NCBI GenBank assembly: GCA_963926355.1
Contig: CAWUWW010000013.1
Span: 1-64,000 of the forward strand
From: SCGC-AAA076-P13 sp963926355
GTDB taxonomy: Bacteria; Pseudomonadota; Gammaproteobacteria; Magnimaribacterales; D2472
DNA: 64,000 nt
Direction: 5' to 3'
Shown here: positions 1-8,119 of the stretch, one piece after another
Position numbering within the stretch: position 1 is the stretch's first letter
Layout: every line of letters begins with the position of its first letter
Notes under the pieces: model-generated
The model's input: only the letters and a program-made list of their open reading frames with translations
Databases searched by the model: none
Told to the model about the DNA's origin: nothing
Program-made: the position numbers and the translations under genes

Positions 1-524
1 ACTATGCTGTATATTAAAAATACTAACGATATATAAAAAATTGTTGTGAATATTTTTGTGACTATCGATGTTTTTGCTATTTTAATTTTTTCAGAAAGCT
101 TTGCATAAGCTATTAAACTTCCTGTAAAGGTAACCCCTCCGATAAATACTGTTATTACTATTAAAATATGTTGGAATAAACTATCAGGTATAGAATTAAA
201 TTCTGACCAAGCTATTAAGAATGTTGCGAGTCCACCAAATCCATTAAATAAAGCCACCATTTCAGGTATGGAGGTCATCTTTACTTTAAGGGCTATGGAG
301 GAACCAATTATTGCACCCAAAGCTATTCCGATTAAAAGAATTAATGGATCAATAACGCCAACTACAGTTATGGCAACAGCAATAAACATAGCGAATGCTG
401 ATAGGAAATTGCCCTTTACAGCAGTATCTTCCTTGCCAAGCATTTTTATGCCAGTGATAAATAATATTGATGAGATTATGTAAACAATATTCTGAATAGC
501 TGATATTTCAATAAAAAATTCCAT
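1..524 (-). CDS. pntB: NAD(P) transhydrogenase subunit beta (partial, N-terminal part)
   Basis: Membrane and NADP(H)-binding subunit of the proton-translocating transhydrogenase, which uses the proton gradient to move hydride from NADH to NADP+. Only the first 174 residues are in the window; the NADP-binding domain lies beyond the left edge. From ATG 522-524 the minus strand reads through with no stop and gives about six hydrophobic segments (near residues 8-29, 41-58, 60-80, 90-106, 117-140, 157-174). The PntB signature IPEMVALFNGFGGLA is at residues 86-100. The start lies 2 bases after the stop of the upstream membrane subunit gene, so the three transhydrogenase genes form one operon. Identity is clear from the signature and the context. 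Confidence 0.93.
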   Translation of the reverse strand, partial: MEFFIEISAIQNIVYIISSILFITGIKMLGKEDTAVKGNFLSAFAMFIAVAITVVGVIDPLILLIGIALGAIIGSSIALKVKMTSIPEMVALFNGFGGLATFLIAWSEFNSIPDSLFQHILIVITVFIGGVTFTGSLIAYAKLSEKIKIAKTSIVTKIFTTIFYISLVFLIYSI

Positions 525-526
525 AA

Positions 527-799
527 TTATTTCTTCTTAAACATTTTTAACATTCTGTTTGTTACTAGATAGCCACCGAAGACATTAATAGAAGCAAAAG
601 TTACTGCAAAAAAAGCAATGACACCCTGAAGATTGCTATTTGTTGACAGCACCAAGGCACCAACTAAAGCAATTCCAGAAATAGCATTTGCACCAGACAT
701 TAAAGGAGTGTGAAGCGTACTAGGTACTTTAGAAATAAGCTCAAGACCAAGGTAAATAGATAGTATTAAAACAAAACCTAGTAACATGTATGTTTCCAT
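527..799 (-). CDS. pntAB: NAD(P) transhydrogenase subunit alpha, membrane part
   Basis: Small membrane subunit (90 aa) of the transhydrogenase, equivalent to the C-terminal membrane segment of the single E. coli PntA chain. Three hydrophobic helices are visible (about residues 4-22, 37-52, 58-80). Between the first two lies the family motif LHTPLMSGANAISGI (residues 29-43). It begins with ATG whose A is the last base of the upstream stop codon (TAATG arrangement), implying translational coupling with the soluble alpha subunit. A split alpha subunit is the Rhodospirillum rubrum-type arrangement (PntAA, PntAB, PntB), unlike E. coli where alpha is one chain of about 510 residues. Confidence 0.92.
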   Translation of the reverse strand: METYMLLGFVLILSIYLGLELISKVPSTLHTPLMSGANAISGIALVGALVLSTNSNLQGVIAFFAVTFASINVFGGYLVTNRMLKMFKKK

Positions 800-1917
800 T
801 ACTGAAACCTCTCGTTAAGTATTTTTCCGTCAAAAGCAATGACACTACTTTTAACAATCTCATCTTCAAAATCAAAATTTATAGAACTTGTATCTTTGTT
901 ATAAAAATCACATATCCAATGATTAAAATTATTTGATAGCGCTAATGAGGCATGACCTGAAACACTCGAGGCTAGATTGGAAATGCCAATAATTTTTACA
1001 CCATTTTTTACCACCACTTCATCAACCATTGATCCTTCTACATTTCCACCTGACTCAACAGCCATATCGAGGATGACACTTCCTGGCTTCATTTTATCAA
1101 TTGTTTTGCTGTCAATAAGCTGCGGGGCTGGCCTTCCGAAAAGTTGAGCTGTTGTAATAACAATATCTGATCTTGCACAAACCTCTGACTGTAAATCTTT
1201 TTGTTTTTGTATCTGCTCTGGAGATAGCTCTTTTGCATATCCTTGATCTGTTTGTCCGGTTTCACCTAAATCTATTTTTACAAATTTAGCGCCTAGTGAA
1301 TTAACTTGTTCTTCAACAACATCTCTGGTATCAAAGGCCTCTACTCTGGCTCCCAATCTTTTAGCAGTTGCAATTGCTTGAAGTCCTGCAACGCCAACGC
1401 CAATCACAAAAACTCTAGCAGGCTTTAAAGTTCCCGCTGCAGTCATCATCATAGGGAGTGCAGTAGAGAGATGTCTAGCGCATTCAATAACAGCCGAATA
1501 ACCAGCAAGGTTGGCTTGAGAGCTTAAAACATCCATCTTTTGAGCTCTTGTTATTCTTGGAATAAATTCCATGCTAACTAAATTGATTTTATTTTTAGCA
1601 CAACAATTGATCAATTCTTGGTTTGAAAATGGGTTTACCATGCCAAGTAACGTTGCCCCTGATTTCATACCTTCAATCTCATTATTTGATAAAGGTTGAT
1701 TAGAAATTACTAAATCAGAATTAGCGATACAGCTATCTCTTGTAGAAGATTTTAAGCCAAGGTTTTCAAAGTCTTTGTCTGATGTAAAAATTCCATCTCC
1801 AATTCCATGCTCAAAAACAACATCAACTCCTAAGGAGATTAAAGCTGAAATAGTATCAGGATGGATTGGTGATCTGAGGTCCTTTGGATCACTAGATTTT
1901 AGAGCTGAAATAATCAC
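799..1917 (-). CDS. pntAA: NAD(P) transhydrogenase subunit alpha, soluble NAD(H)-binding part
   Basis: Soluble domain I of the transhydrogenase (372 aa), which binds NAD(H) and passes hydride to the NADP domain of PntB. It has the alanine dehydrogenase/PNT fold: the conserved block RITRAQKMDVLSSQANLAGY at residues 121-140, then a Rossmann segment with GVGVAG at 173-178. It starts at GTG 1915-1917; the N-terminus MIISALKSSDPKDLRSPIHP matches the usual start of the family with no room upstream. First gene of the pnt operon. The promoter must lie in the 187-base space shared with divergent ubiG. Confidence 0.93.
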   Translation of the reverse strand: MIISALKSSDPKDLRSPIHPDTISALISLGVDVVFEHGIGDGIFTSDKDFENLGLKSSTRDSCIANSDLVISNQPLSNNEIEGMKSGATLLGMVNPFSNQELINCCAKNKINLVSMEFIPRITRAQKMDVLSSQANLAGYSAVIECARHLSTALPMMMTAAGTLKPARVFVIGVGVAGLQAIATAKRLGARVEAFDTRDVVEEQVNSLGAKFVKIDLGETGQTDQGYAKELSPEQIQKQKDLQSEVCARSDIVITTAQLFGRPAPQLIDSKTIDKMKPGSVILDMAVESGGNVEGSMVDEVVVKNGVKIIGISNLASSVSGHASLALSNNFNHWICDFYNKDTSSINFDFEDEIVKSSVIAFDGKILNERFQ

Positions 1918-1998
1918 TTTTGTTTATATATAGTTAAAAAGTTGAACTTGTAGTGAAGTAAATATTATTAGCTATTAAAAGTCAATAAAATCCATGGA

Positions 1999-2047
1999 GC
2001 CTTTTTAAAAGGCGTTAATGATGATTCATATATGTAGTTTTACTACA
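1999..2047. promoter_or_regulatory. Two short palindromes in the pntAA/ubiG divergent spacer
   Basis: The spacer 1918-2104 between two divergent starts contains GCCTTTT-T-AAAAGGC at 1999-2013 (7-base arms) and TGTAGT-TTT-ACTACA at 2033-2047 (6-base arms). Neither is followed by a T-run in either direction, so they do not look like terminators. Their placement between divergent genes suits operator sites. No regulator can be named, and chance palindromes are common in AT-rich DNA. Confidence 0.3.
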
Positions 2048-2104
2048 AAAAAGATTGATTATTAAGTTGTGTTTAAATTAAATTATTAAAGGTAAAATAG
2101 CTCA

Positions 2105-2797
2105 ATGAATATTGATCAACAAGAAGTTCAAAAATTTGCAGAGCTAGCTGAGAAGTGGTGGGATAAGTCGGGTGAATTTAAGCCTTTACACATCATCAAC
2201 CCAATTAGAGCAGATTATATTGCGAGCAAGGTAGATTTACTTGAAAAAAATGTGCTTGATGTAGGCTGCGGTGGAGGAATTTTAGCTGAGGCTCTCCATG
2301 ACTCAGGTGCCAAGGTTACCGGTATAGATGCAGCAGGCCCAGGAATAAAAATTGCACAAATGCATGCAAAAGAAAAAAATAAATCTATTACATATTTTGA
2401 ATTAACTGCAGAAGAGCTGCTAAATACATCAGAGGAAAAATTTGATATTGTTACTTGCTTGGAGGTCTTAGAACATGTTCCAGATCCAGAGTTACTAGTT
2501 AAGACATGCATAGACCTTTTAAAGCCAGAAGGCCTTCTCTTTCTATCAACTATTAATAAAAACCCGAGATCTTGGATCACTGCAATTTTAGGTGCTGAAT
2601 ATATATTTAATATATTACCTAAAGGTACTCATGAATTTAATAAATTTATTAAGCCCTCTTCACTAGCCTCTTTTATAAGAAAAGGTAATGCGGAAATGCT
2701 TGAAACAAAAGGTATGTTTTATAACCCGCTTACGCACAAGGCTAATTTAAATAATGATCTTGGTGTTAACTATTTAATGTATGCCAGAAAGTCATAA
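2105..2797 (+). CDS. ubiG: Ubiquinone biosynthesis O-methyltransferase UbiG
   Basis: SAM-dependent O-methyltransferase carrying out both O-methylations in ubiquinone biosynthesis, in the cytoplasm at the membrane face. 230 aa, normal for the family. Methyltransferase motif I NVLDVGCGGG is at residues 49-58, followed by the acidic SAM-ribose residue in VTGIDAA; the motif TCLEVLEHVPDP is the UbiG/Coq3 form. The N-terminal EKWWDKSGEFKPLHIINP (residues 16-33) is also typical. ATG 2105 follows a weak AAAGG. The next gene starts inside its last 17 bases, so ubiG, the HAD phosphatase and yciK form one operon, the order seen in pseudomonads. Confidence 0.95.
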   Translation: MNIDQQEVQKFAELAEKWWDKSGEFKPLHIINPIRADYIASKVDLLEKNVLDVGCGGGILAEALHDSGAKVTGIDAAGPGIKIAQMHAKEKNKSITYFELTAEELLNTSEEKFDIVTCLEVLEHVPDPELLVKTCIDLLKPEGLLFLSTINKNPRSWITAILGAEYIFNILPKGTHEFNKFIKPSSLASFIRKGNAEMLETKGMFYNPLTHKANLNNDLGVNYLMYARKS

Positions 2798-3440
2798 AAC
2801 AAAACTTGTATTATTTGATCTAGATGGCACTCTTATTGACACTGCCTTGGACTTCATTGATTCCTTAAATAATATCTTAAAAGCCAATAATAGAAATGAG
2901 ATAGATGGAGACATTATTCGTTCCAATGTATCCGAAGGGTCTTCTAAACTAGTAGAAATAGGTTTCAACATAACAAGCGATCACCATGATTTTGAAAAAT
3001 ATCGCAAAGAATTATTAGCTGAATATAAGAAAAACTTAACTAATAGATCAAAACCGTTTGAAGGTATAGAGGAGCTTATCAATTACCTAGACTTGAATGA
3101 TGTGCTTTATGGAGTGGTTACAAATAAGCCTTTAAAATATGCGGAACCCTTAATGGAAAATTTTAATATTTTTAATGCCTGTAAAATTCTTATTTGCCCG
3201 GATCATGTAAAAAATATTAAACCGGATCCAGAAGGCATACTACTGGCCTGCTCTAAATTAAATGTAAAGCCTGATAATTGTGTCTATATTGGCGATCATC
3301 CAGGAGATATTGAGGCTGGTATAAATGCGGGGACTAAAACTATTGGTTGCCTATATGGGTATTCATTACCTCGAAAATATAATAAAAATGAATCTATGTT
3401 TGTTAATCAAGCAAGTGAAATCATTTCACTATTAGATTAA
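2781..3440 (+). CDS. HAD-family phosphatase (Gph / MupP type)
   Basis: Haloacid dehalogenase-superfamily phosphatase, 219 aa. Motif I FDLDGTLID is at residues 12-20 (nucleophile D13, general acid D15), motif II Thr lies in VTNKPLKY, motif III Lys in NIKPDPEG, motif IV in YIGDHPGDIEAG. It overlaps ubiG by 17 bases and is followed by a YciK-like gene after 2 bases. By sequence it could be phosphoglycolate phosphatase (Gph). The ubiG-HAD-yciK order, however, is the setting of MupP in Pseudomonas, an N-acetylmuramate-6-phosphate phosphatase of peptidoglycan recycling. The motifs do not separate the two, so no gene symbol is given. Confidence 0.88.
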   Translation: MPESHKTKLVLFDLDGTLIDTALDFIDSLNNILKANNRNEIDGDIIRSNVSEGSSKLVEIGFNITSDHHDFEKYRKELLAEYKKNLTNRSKPFEGIEELINYLDLNDVLYGVVTNKPLKYAEPLMENFNIFNACKILICPDHVKNIKPDPEGILLACSKLNVKPDNCVYIGDHPGDIEAGINAGTKTIGCLYGYSLPRKYNKNESMFVNQASEIISLLD

Positions 3441-3442
3441 TT

Positions 3443-4198
3443 ATGAAAATGAACTTTGATTTTGAAAAAGGCTTTCTTAATAAGAAAAATATATTGGTAA
3501 CAGGAGCATCTAAAGGAATAGGAAGAGAAATCTCCCTTGGATTAAGTAAATTCGGTGCCAATATTATTCTTCTAGGAAGGAACGAGGATGCTTTAGATGA
3601 GGTTTATGACGAGATTGTAAGTAAATATAAAACCGATCCGATGATTGTAAAGTGCGATTTAAATATTTTAAATGAAGGTAAATCTCAAGAAATAGCAAAA
3701 ATAATATCAGAAAATATATCTTGCCTAGATGGTATCGTTAATAATGCAGCGATACTGGGAAAAATGTCTTCTATTGCTGACTTTGAACTTGATACATGGC
3801 AAAAAGTTTTAAACACCAACTTAACAAGTTCATTTTTGTTAACTAAATATTTAAGTCCTTTAATGGAAGATTCTGAGAACCCAAGGATCATATTTACATC
3901 ATCAGGTGTTGCAAAAAAAGGAAGGGCATTCTGGGGAGCCTACTCAATCTCCAAAGCTGCAGTTAAATCTCTATCAGAAATATTACAAGAAGAATTAGAG
4001 CCTATTTCAAAAATTAAAGTATTTAATTTTGACCCCGGGGCAACAAGAACATCTATGAGGGCATATGCTTACCCTGCAGAAAACCCATCAAACCTGAAAG
4101 ATGCATCATCTCTTCTTGATTATTATTTATGGTTTTTCTCTACGGAGAGCGCTAACCAAGATAACAGATATATAGAGTTCAATAAAACTAACTCTTAA
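3443..4198 (+). CDS. yciK: YciK-family short-chain dehydrogenase/reductase
   Basis: NAD(P)-dependent SDR oxidoreductase, 251 aa, substrate unknown. Cofactor-binding TGASKGIG is near residue 20, the NNAAILG block near 101, and the catalytic Tyr and Lys lie in YSISK. N-terminal residues NFDFEKGFLNKKNILVTGAS resemble the YciK branch, and the gene follows ubiG and a HAD phosphatase as in pseudomonads, which supports the name. It begins 2 bases after the upstream stop. Its last 11 bases overlap the end of the convergent glycosylase gene. Confidence 0.82.
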   Translation: MKMNFDFEKGFLNKKNILVTGASKGIGREISLGLSKFGANIILLGRNEDALDEVYDEIVSKYKTDPMIVKCDLNILNEGKSQEIAKIISENISCLDGIVNNAAILGKMSSIADFELDTWQKVLNTNLTSSFLLTKYLSPLMEDSENPRIIFTSSGVAKKGRAFWGAYSISKAAVKSLSEILQEELEPISKIKVFNFDPGATRTSMRAYAYPAENPSNLKDASSLLDYYLWFFSTESANQDNRYIEFNKTNS

Positions 4199-4784
4199 GA
4201 CTCTTCCATAAATAAAGACATAGATAGGTTTTGTAAGGAGAATAATCTTCTCCCGTGTATTTCTTTGAGTTAAAAAATATCTCCAATGCTTTATTGATAC
4301 CTAGATCTCCCTCTAAAAAAACATCACTATCTTGAATATAAAACATTCTTACAACCCCAAGCGTCCAGGGACCTATTCCTTTTAAACTTAATAAGAAGTT
4401 AGATAGCTCTTCGGTGGATAGTTTTTTTAAAGCGGTTTTGTCTAGTAACTTAATTTTCTTATCTTGAATAATTCCTTGAATATACAAAGCCTTGGGCTTT
4501 GACAGGCCTTGTTCTTTTAATAAGTCTAAAGAAATATCAGAGGAGACATTATCTAAAATAGTTTTTACTTTTAACCATATAGACTCAGCAGCCTTCACGG
4601 ATACCTGCTGACCAATTATTGTTTTGATTAAAAAGTATTTGAGTGAAAGAGATTTATTGACTCTTGATTCTATAGAGATAATATCTGTATTCTGCATGAA
4701 CTCATAAAAGCTGTCATGCTGCATTTTTTTTGATATTTCTAATAAAAATGCGTGAGCTTTCTTAGCCTTAAGACTTCTTACCAT
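4188..4784 (-). CDS. AlkA-like DNA-3-methyladenine glycosylase, HhH-GPD domain only
   Basis: Base-excision repair glycosylase of the helix-hairpin-helix GPD superfamily, expected to remove alkylated purines. The hairpin LKGIGPWT is at residues 134-141 and the catalytic Asp is D160 in LEGDLGINKAL, the AlkA-type form. TIIGQQVSVKAA (55-66) is the conserved first-helix region. At 198 aa it lacks the N-terminal beta domain of E. coli AlkA (282 aa) and has no Ada domain; short forms of this kind are common. It starts inside the last 17 bases of rluB, so it sits at the end of the scpA-scpB-rluB operon. Substrate range cannot be read from sequence. Confidence 0.85.
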   Translation of the reverse strand: MVRSLKAKKAHAFLLEISKKMQHDSFYEFMQNTDIISIESRVNKSLSLKYFLIKTIIGQQVSVKAAESIWLKVKTILDNVSSDISLDLLKEQGLSKPKALYIQGIIQDKKIKLLDKTALKKLSTEELSNFLLSLKGIGPWTLGVVRMFYIQDSDVFLEGDLGINKALEIFFNSKKYTGEDYSPYKTYLCLYLWKSLKS

Positions 4785-5499
4785 AATTCTTTAATGCATC
4801 TATATCATTTTCTTCCAGCTCTTGGGCTTTACCTTTTTGAAGAGTTGATGGAAGAAAAATAGGACCAAATCTTGTTCTCTTTAATCTACTAACTTCAAGA
4901 TCTAATGATTGGAATATTTTTCTTACCTCTCGATTCTTGCCACTAACTAGACAGACAGAAAACCATTGATTTGTACCATTTTTTTCACCCTCGACAACAT
5001 CAGTAAACTTATGAATCTGATCTTCAATCATAATCCCATTAAGCATTTGATTCTTTTTTTCCAATGTAAACTCACCCCTAGCTCTAACCAAATATTCTCT
5101 ATCCAAAGTATTAGAAGGATGCATACAATGATTTGCAAAACCACCATCATTTGTAAAAAGCATTAATCCTGAGGTATTTATATCTAAGCGGCCTATTGAT
5201 ATCCAATTTCTTTGATTAAAAGAATTAGGAAGGTAGTCATAAACAATCGGTATATTTTTTTCTCTTGCTGAGGATGATAAGACGCCTTCTGGCTTGTTAA
5301 GCATTATAACCTTTAGGATTTCGTCCTTGACTCTTATAACTTTGTTATCAAATTCAACAACATCAGTATCAGAAACAGAGCTGCCAATTTTTGCAATCTC
5401 TCCATTGACTATGACCTTTCCCTGATGAATAAGAGTTTCGCAAGAACGCCTTGATCCTATGCCTGCCTTAGCAAGGTATTTTTGTAATCTTTCTGACAT
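4768..5499 (-). CDS. rluB: 23S rRNA pseudouridine synthase RluB (RsuA family)
   Basis: Isomerises a uridine of the 23S rRNA peptidyl-transferase region (position 2605 in E. coli) to pseudouridine. 243 aa: N-terminal S4 RNA-binding domain (SERLQKYLAKAGIGSRR, residues 2-18) and an RsuA-type catalytic domain with D106 in GRLDINTSGL. It lies 18 bases after scpB in the conserved gammaproteobacterial scpA-scpB-rluB order, which favours RluB over RluE, RluF or RsuA. The glycosylase downstream overlaps its end. Confidence 0.9.
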   Translation of the reverse strand: MSERLQKYLAKAGIGSRRSCETLIHQGKVIVNGEIAKIGSSVSDTDVVEFDNKVIRVKDEILKVIMLNKPEGVLSSSAREKNIPIVYDYLPNSFNQRNWISIGRLDINTSGLMLFTNDGGFANHCMHPSNTLDREYLVRARGEFTLEKKNQMLNGIMIEDQIHKFTDVVEGEKNGTNQWFSVCLVSGKNREVRKIFQSLDLEVSRLKRTRFGPIFLPSTLQKGKAQELEENDIDALKNYGKKS

Positions 5500-5517
5500 T
5501 ATTGGTAGGTATAAAAA

Positions 5518-6075
5518 CTATATAACTTTAGAGAATAATTCATTGTCTTCTAAACGTATTGGTTCTGGAAGATCAGGCAAGCTAGATAAGTTTTTTATAT
5601 TTAGATCATCTAAGAATTCTTTTGTAGTTGTATATAAAGCCGGTCTTCCAGGAACATCCTTAAAGCCAGATACCTTAATCCAGTTTCTTTCCAATAAAGA
5701 CCTAATACCTTGGGTGCTAACACTTACGCCTCTTATATCTTCAATATCACCCCTGGTTACTGGCTGTTTGTAAGCGATGATGGATATTGTTTCCATTAAT
5801 GCTTTAGATATTCTTGGGGCTCTTTCATTCCATAAATGTGTTAATGAGGGGCTATAAGTTTCCTTTATTTGCAGTCTAAATCCTGAGGCAACTTCAACAA
5901 CCTCAAGAGATGATTCGCTATGCCTTTCTTCAAGATGATTGATAACTTGCTTGATCTCAGATAGCTCTGCATTGATGCCGTCTGAATCTAAAAGACTTCT
6001 AATTTCTGATAGCCTTAAAGGCCTTCCGGCTCCAAATAAAAGTGCCTCAACAGTATTAATCATTCGTATATTCAA
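5518..6075 (-). CDS. scpB: Segregation and condensation protein B
   Basis: Winged-helix kleisin-interacting subunit of the SMC-ScpAB condensin, which organises and helps segregate chromosomes. 185 aa, normal length. Conserved ScpB blocks are visible: EALLFGAGRPLRLSEI near the N-terminus, ALMETISIIAYKQPVTRGDI in the middle, and RSLLERNWIKVSG with GRPALYTTT near the C-terminus. The start overlaps the end of scpA by 4 bases, implying coupled translation. The partner SMC is not in this window. Confidence 0.94.
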   Translation of the reverse strand: MNIRMINTVEALLFGAGRPLRLSEIRSLLDSDGINAELSEIKQVINHLEERHSESSLEVVEVASGFRLQIKETYSPSLTHLWNERAPRISKALMETISIIAYKQPVTRGDIEDIRGVSVSTQGIRSLLERNWIKVSGFKDVPGRPALYTTTKEFLDDLNIKNLSSLPDLPEPIRLEDNELFSKVI

Positions 6076-6878
6076 TTTGCAGCTCCTGTTCGAGATTTTA
6101 GGTATATCTCATTTGTTTTATTTTGAATTAGCTCAACATGTCCTTCTTTTGCCAGCTCTAAAGAGGCCAGAAATGAAACAACAACGCCAGGCCTTCCTTC
6201 TGATTTTCTTAAAGTTTTTGAGAAGCTAATAATATTTCGTTTAGACAAGATTGCTAGAATAATTTGAATTCTCTCTTGGGTAGAAAGCTCTTCAAAATCA
6301 ACCTGATGATTTGATGTCAAGACTGGTCTTGACTGAATTTCTTGAAAAATAGCAGCAAGCTCGGCTTCTGTTATGGAAAATTCTTCTTTGTGTATTTTAA
6401 TCTGAGGAAGTCCTGCAGACGCCGTAAAGAAATCCCTGTCAACTCTAGGAAGAATTGCAATATTTTCTGAGGCGGTCTTATACCTTTGATATTCCTGAAG
6501 TCTATTTATTAATGCTAGCTTTGGATCCTCCTCCTCCTCCTCATAAATCTCTTGGGGAAGCATCATTCTAGATTTAATTTCAGCCAATGTTGCAGCCATA
6601 ACAAGATACTCTGCAGCTAGTTCAAACTGTAAGACATCCATCAACTCAATATATTCAATATATTGGTCTGTTATTTTAGATACATCTAATTCTAGGATAT
6701 TAATATTTTCTTTTTTTATAAGATATAGCAAAAGATCCATAGGCCCAGAAAAAGTTTCTAAGCATATCTCTAGAGCATTTGGTGGTATAAATAGATCTTC
6801 TGGCAGTTTTTCAAATGGCTGACCCATTACTGTCGGAAACTCTAATTGTATTTGTGTACTATTTTGCATGATAAACAC
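6072..6878 (-). CDS. scpA: Segregation and condensation protein A (kleisin)
   Basis: Kleisin subunit bridging the SMC heads in the SMC-ScpAB complex. 268 aa. The N-terminal block FSGPMDLLLYLIKKENINI (residues 44-62) and the central EYLVMAATLAEIKSRMMLP are standard ScpA signatures; the C-terminal winged helix ends near residue 262. A Glu-rich run (EEEEEDP) is encoded by a short GAG repeat seen as CCT triplets on the plus strand near 6529-6542. First gene of scpA-scpB-rluB-glycosylase; its promoter lies in the 187-base divergent spacer shared with the DAHP synthase gene. Confidence 0.94.
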   Translation of the reverse strand: MFIMQNSTQIQLEFPTVMGQPFEKLPEDLFIPPNALEICLETFSGPMDLLLYLIKKENINILELDVSKITDQYIEYIELMDVLQFELAAEYLVMAATLAEIKSRMMLPQEIYEEEEEDPKLALINRLQEYQRYKTASENIAILPRVDRDFFTASAGLPQIKIHKEEFSITEAELAAIFQEIQSRPVLTSNHQVDFEELSTQERIQIILAILSKRNIISFSKTLRKSEGRPGVVVSFLASLELAKEGHVELIQNKTNEIYLKSRTGAAN

Positions 6879-6922
6879 TACATAGTGTAAGGTTTAGAAG
6901 CTATGAATACAACATGTAGTGT
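6875..6922. promoter_or_regulatory. Inverted repeat straddling the scpA start (candidate operator)
   Basis: ACACTACAT at 6875-6883 and its exact reverse complement ATGTAGTGT at 6914-6922 are 30 bases apart. The left arm also forms a tight palindrome, ACACTA-CA-TAGTGT, at 6875-6888. Three related half-sites close to a start codon, in a divergent spacer upstream of an aromatic-biosynthesis gene, resemble a multi-site operator. It does not match the TyrR consensus, and I cannot name the regulator. Confidence 0.4.
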
Positions 6923-7065
6923 ATTTATTAAATCGTATATTTAACCACAAGAATTCTACATAAGTGGTGAATATCAATTTATATAGACTAATTTATAAAA
7001 TTTAATACAAAATCTCTTTCTTTCATTTAATATTAGCTTTCAAGCAGATAAATATATCCATTAAC

Positions 7066-8115
7066 ATGAATTACTTAACAGACAATACGAGAATTATTGA
7101 TAGGCAAAAAGTCCCTGCTCCATATGAGCTAATAAATAAATTACCTCTAAATGAGGATATATCTAAACTTGTTTATGGAACAAGAAATGAAATAAGTCAG
7201 ATTCTTCATGATAAGGATGACCGAATTCTTGTTGTAGTTGGGCCTTGCTCAATTCATGACCCTGAAAGCGCTATTGAGTATGGGAAAAAACTTATAGAAG
7301 AAAATGTTAAATTTAAAGAAGATTTATTAATTGTAATGAGGGTTTACTTTGAAAAGCCAAGAACTACTGTTGGGTGGAAGGGATTAATAAATGATCCTGA
7401 TCTTGATGAGACTTATAAAATCTCAAAAGGTGTGGAAATGGCAAGAAAACTTTTAATAGACCTAGCTAAATTAGGACTTCCAGCTGGAACTGAATTCTTA
7501 GATCCAATCTCTCCGCAATATATAACTGATGTTATTTCTTGGGGAGCTATAGGAGCAAGAACAGCAGAAAGCCAGATTCACAGAGAGCTTGCATCAGGAC
7601 TGTCTTGCCCAATAGGAATAAAAAATGGAACAGATGGAAGTTTAAAAGCTGCAATTGATGGTATTCAAGCAGCAAACCATTCGCATGTTTTTCTTGGAGC
7701 AACTAAAGAAGCTGATATTGCCATGCTTAAAACAGCGGGAAATAATGACAGTCACATTATTTTAAGAGGTGGGAAAGAACCAAATTTTGATGTTGAATCT
7801 GTAGAGGCTACTTTGACAGCCCTTAAAGAAGCTGAAATTAATGAATCAATAATGATTGATGCAAGCCATGGAAACAGCCAAAAAAGATTTAAACAACAAA
7901 TCACTGTAATAGACTCTATCTCAGATCAAATAAAATCAGGAAATAAAAATATTAACGGCGTAATGATCGAAAGCCACCTAATTGAAGGAAATCAAAGTAT
8001 CTCTGATAACCTAACCTATGGCCAAAGTATTACTGACGCATGTATTGGCTGGGAAGATACTGTCAAATGCTTAGAGACTTTAAGCAGAGCTGTTCAAATA
8101 AGGAGAGGAAAGTAA
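7066..8115 (+). CDS. aroG: 3-deoxy-7-phosphoheptulonate synthase, class I (AroF/G/H type)
   Basis: First step of the shikimate pathway: condenses phosphoenolpyruvate and erythrose 4-phosphate to DAHP. 349 aa, matching E. coli AroG (350). Conserved blocks: VVVGPCSIHDPESAIEYG, MRVYFEKPRTTVGWKGLIND, GAIGARTAESQIHRELASGL, IMIDASHGNSQKR. Which of the AroF/G/H feedback types it represents (Tyr-, Phe- or Trp-sensitive) is not decided here; it is the only copy in the window. A DnaT-like gene follows 4 bases after the stop. Confidence 0.93.
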   Translation: MNYLTDNTRIIDRQKVPAPYELINKLPLNEDISKLVYGTRNEISQILHDKDDRILVVVGPCSIHDPESAIEYGKKLIEENVKFKEDLLIVMRVYFEKPRTTVGWKGLINDPDLDETYKISKGVEMARKLLIDLAKLGLPAGTEFLDPISPQYITDVISWGAIGARTAESQIHRELASGLSCPIGIKNGTDGSLKAAIDGIQAANHSHVFLGATKEADIAMLKTAGNNDSHIILRGGKEPNFDVESVEATLTALKEAEINESIMIDASHGNSQKRFKQQITVIDSISDQIKSGNKNINGVMIESHLIEGNQSISDNLTYGQSITDACIGWEDTVKCLETLSRAVQIRRGK

Positions 8116-8119
8116 TAGG

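Noticed and set aside
268..483. Plus-strand open frame of 71 codons
   Set aside because: It lies opposite the clearly coding pntB N-terminus, and its translation has no family pattern.
1999..2013. GCCTTTT/AAAAGGC as an intrinsic terminator
   Set aside because: No T-run follows on either strand and it lies between two divergent start codons, where no transcript ends.
2215..2580. Minus-strand open frame of 121 codons
   Set aside because: Antisense to ubiG, which has complete methyltransferase motifs; shadow frame.
6529..6542. CCT triplet run as a microsatellite or strong ribosome site
   Set aside because: It is inside scpA and encodes a Glu-rich stretch in a normal linker.
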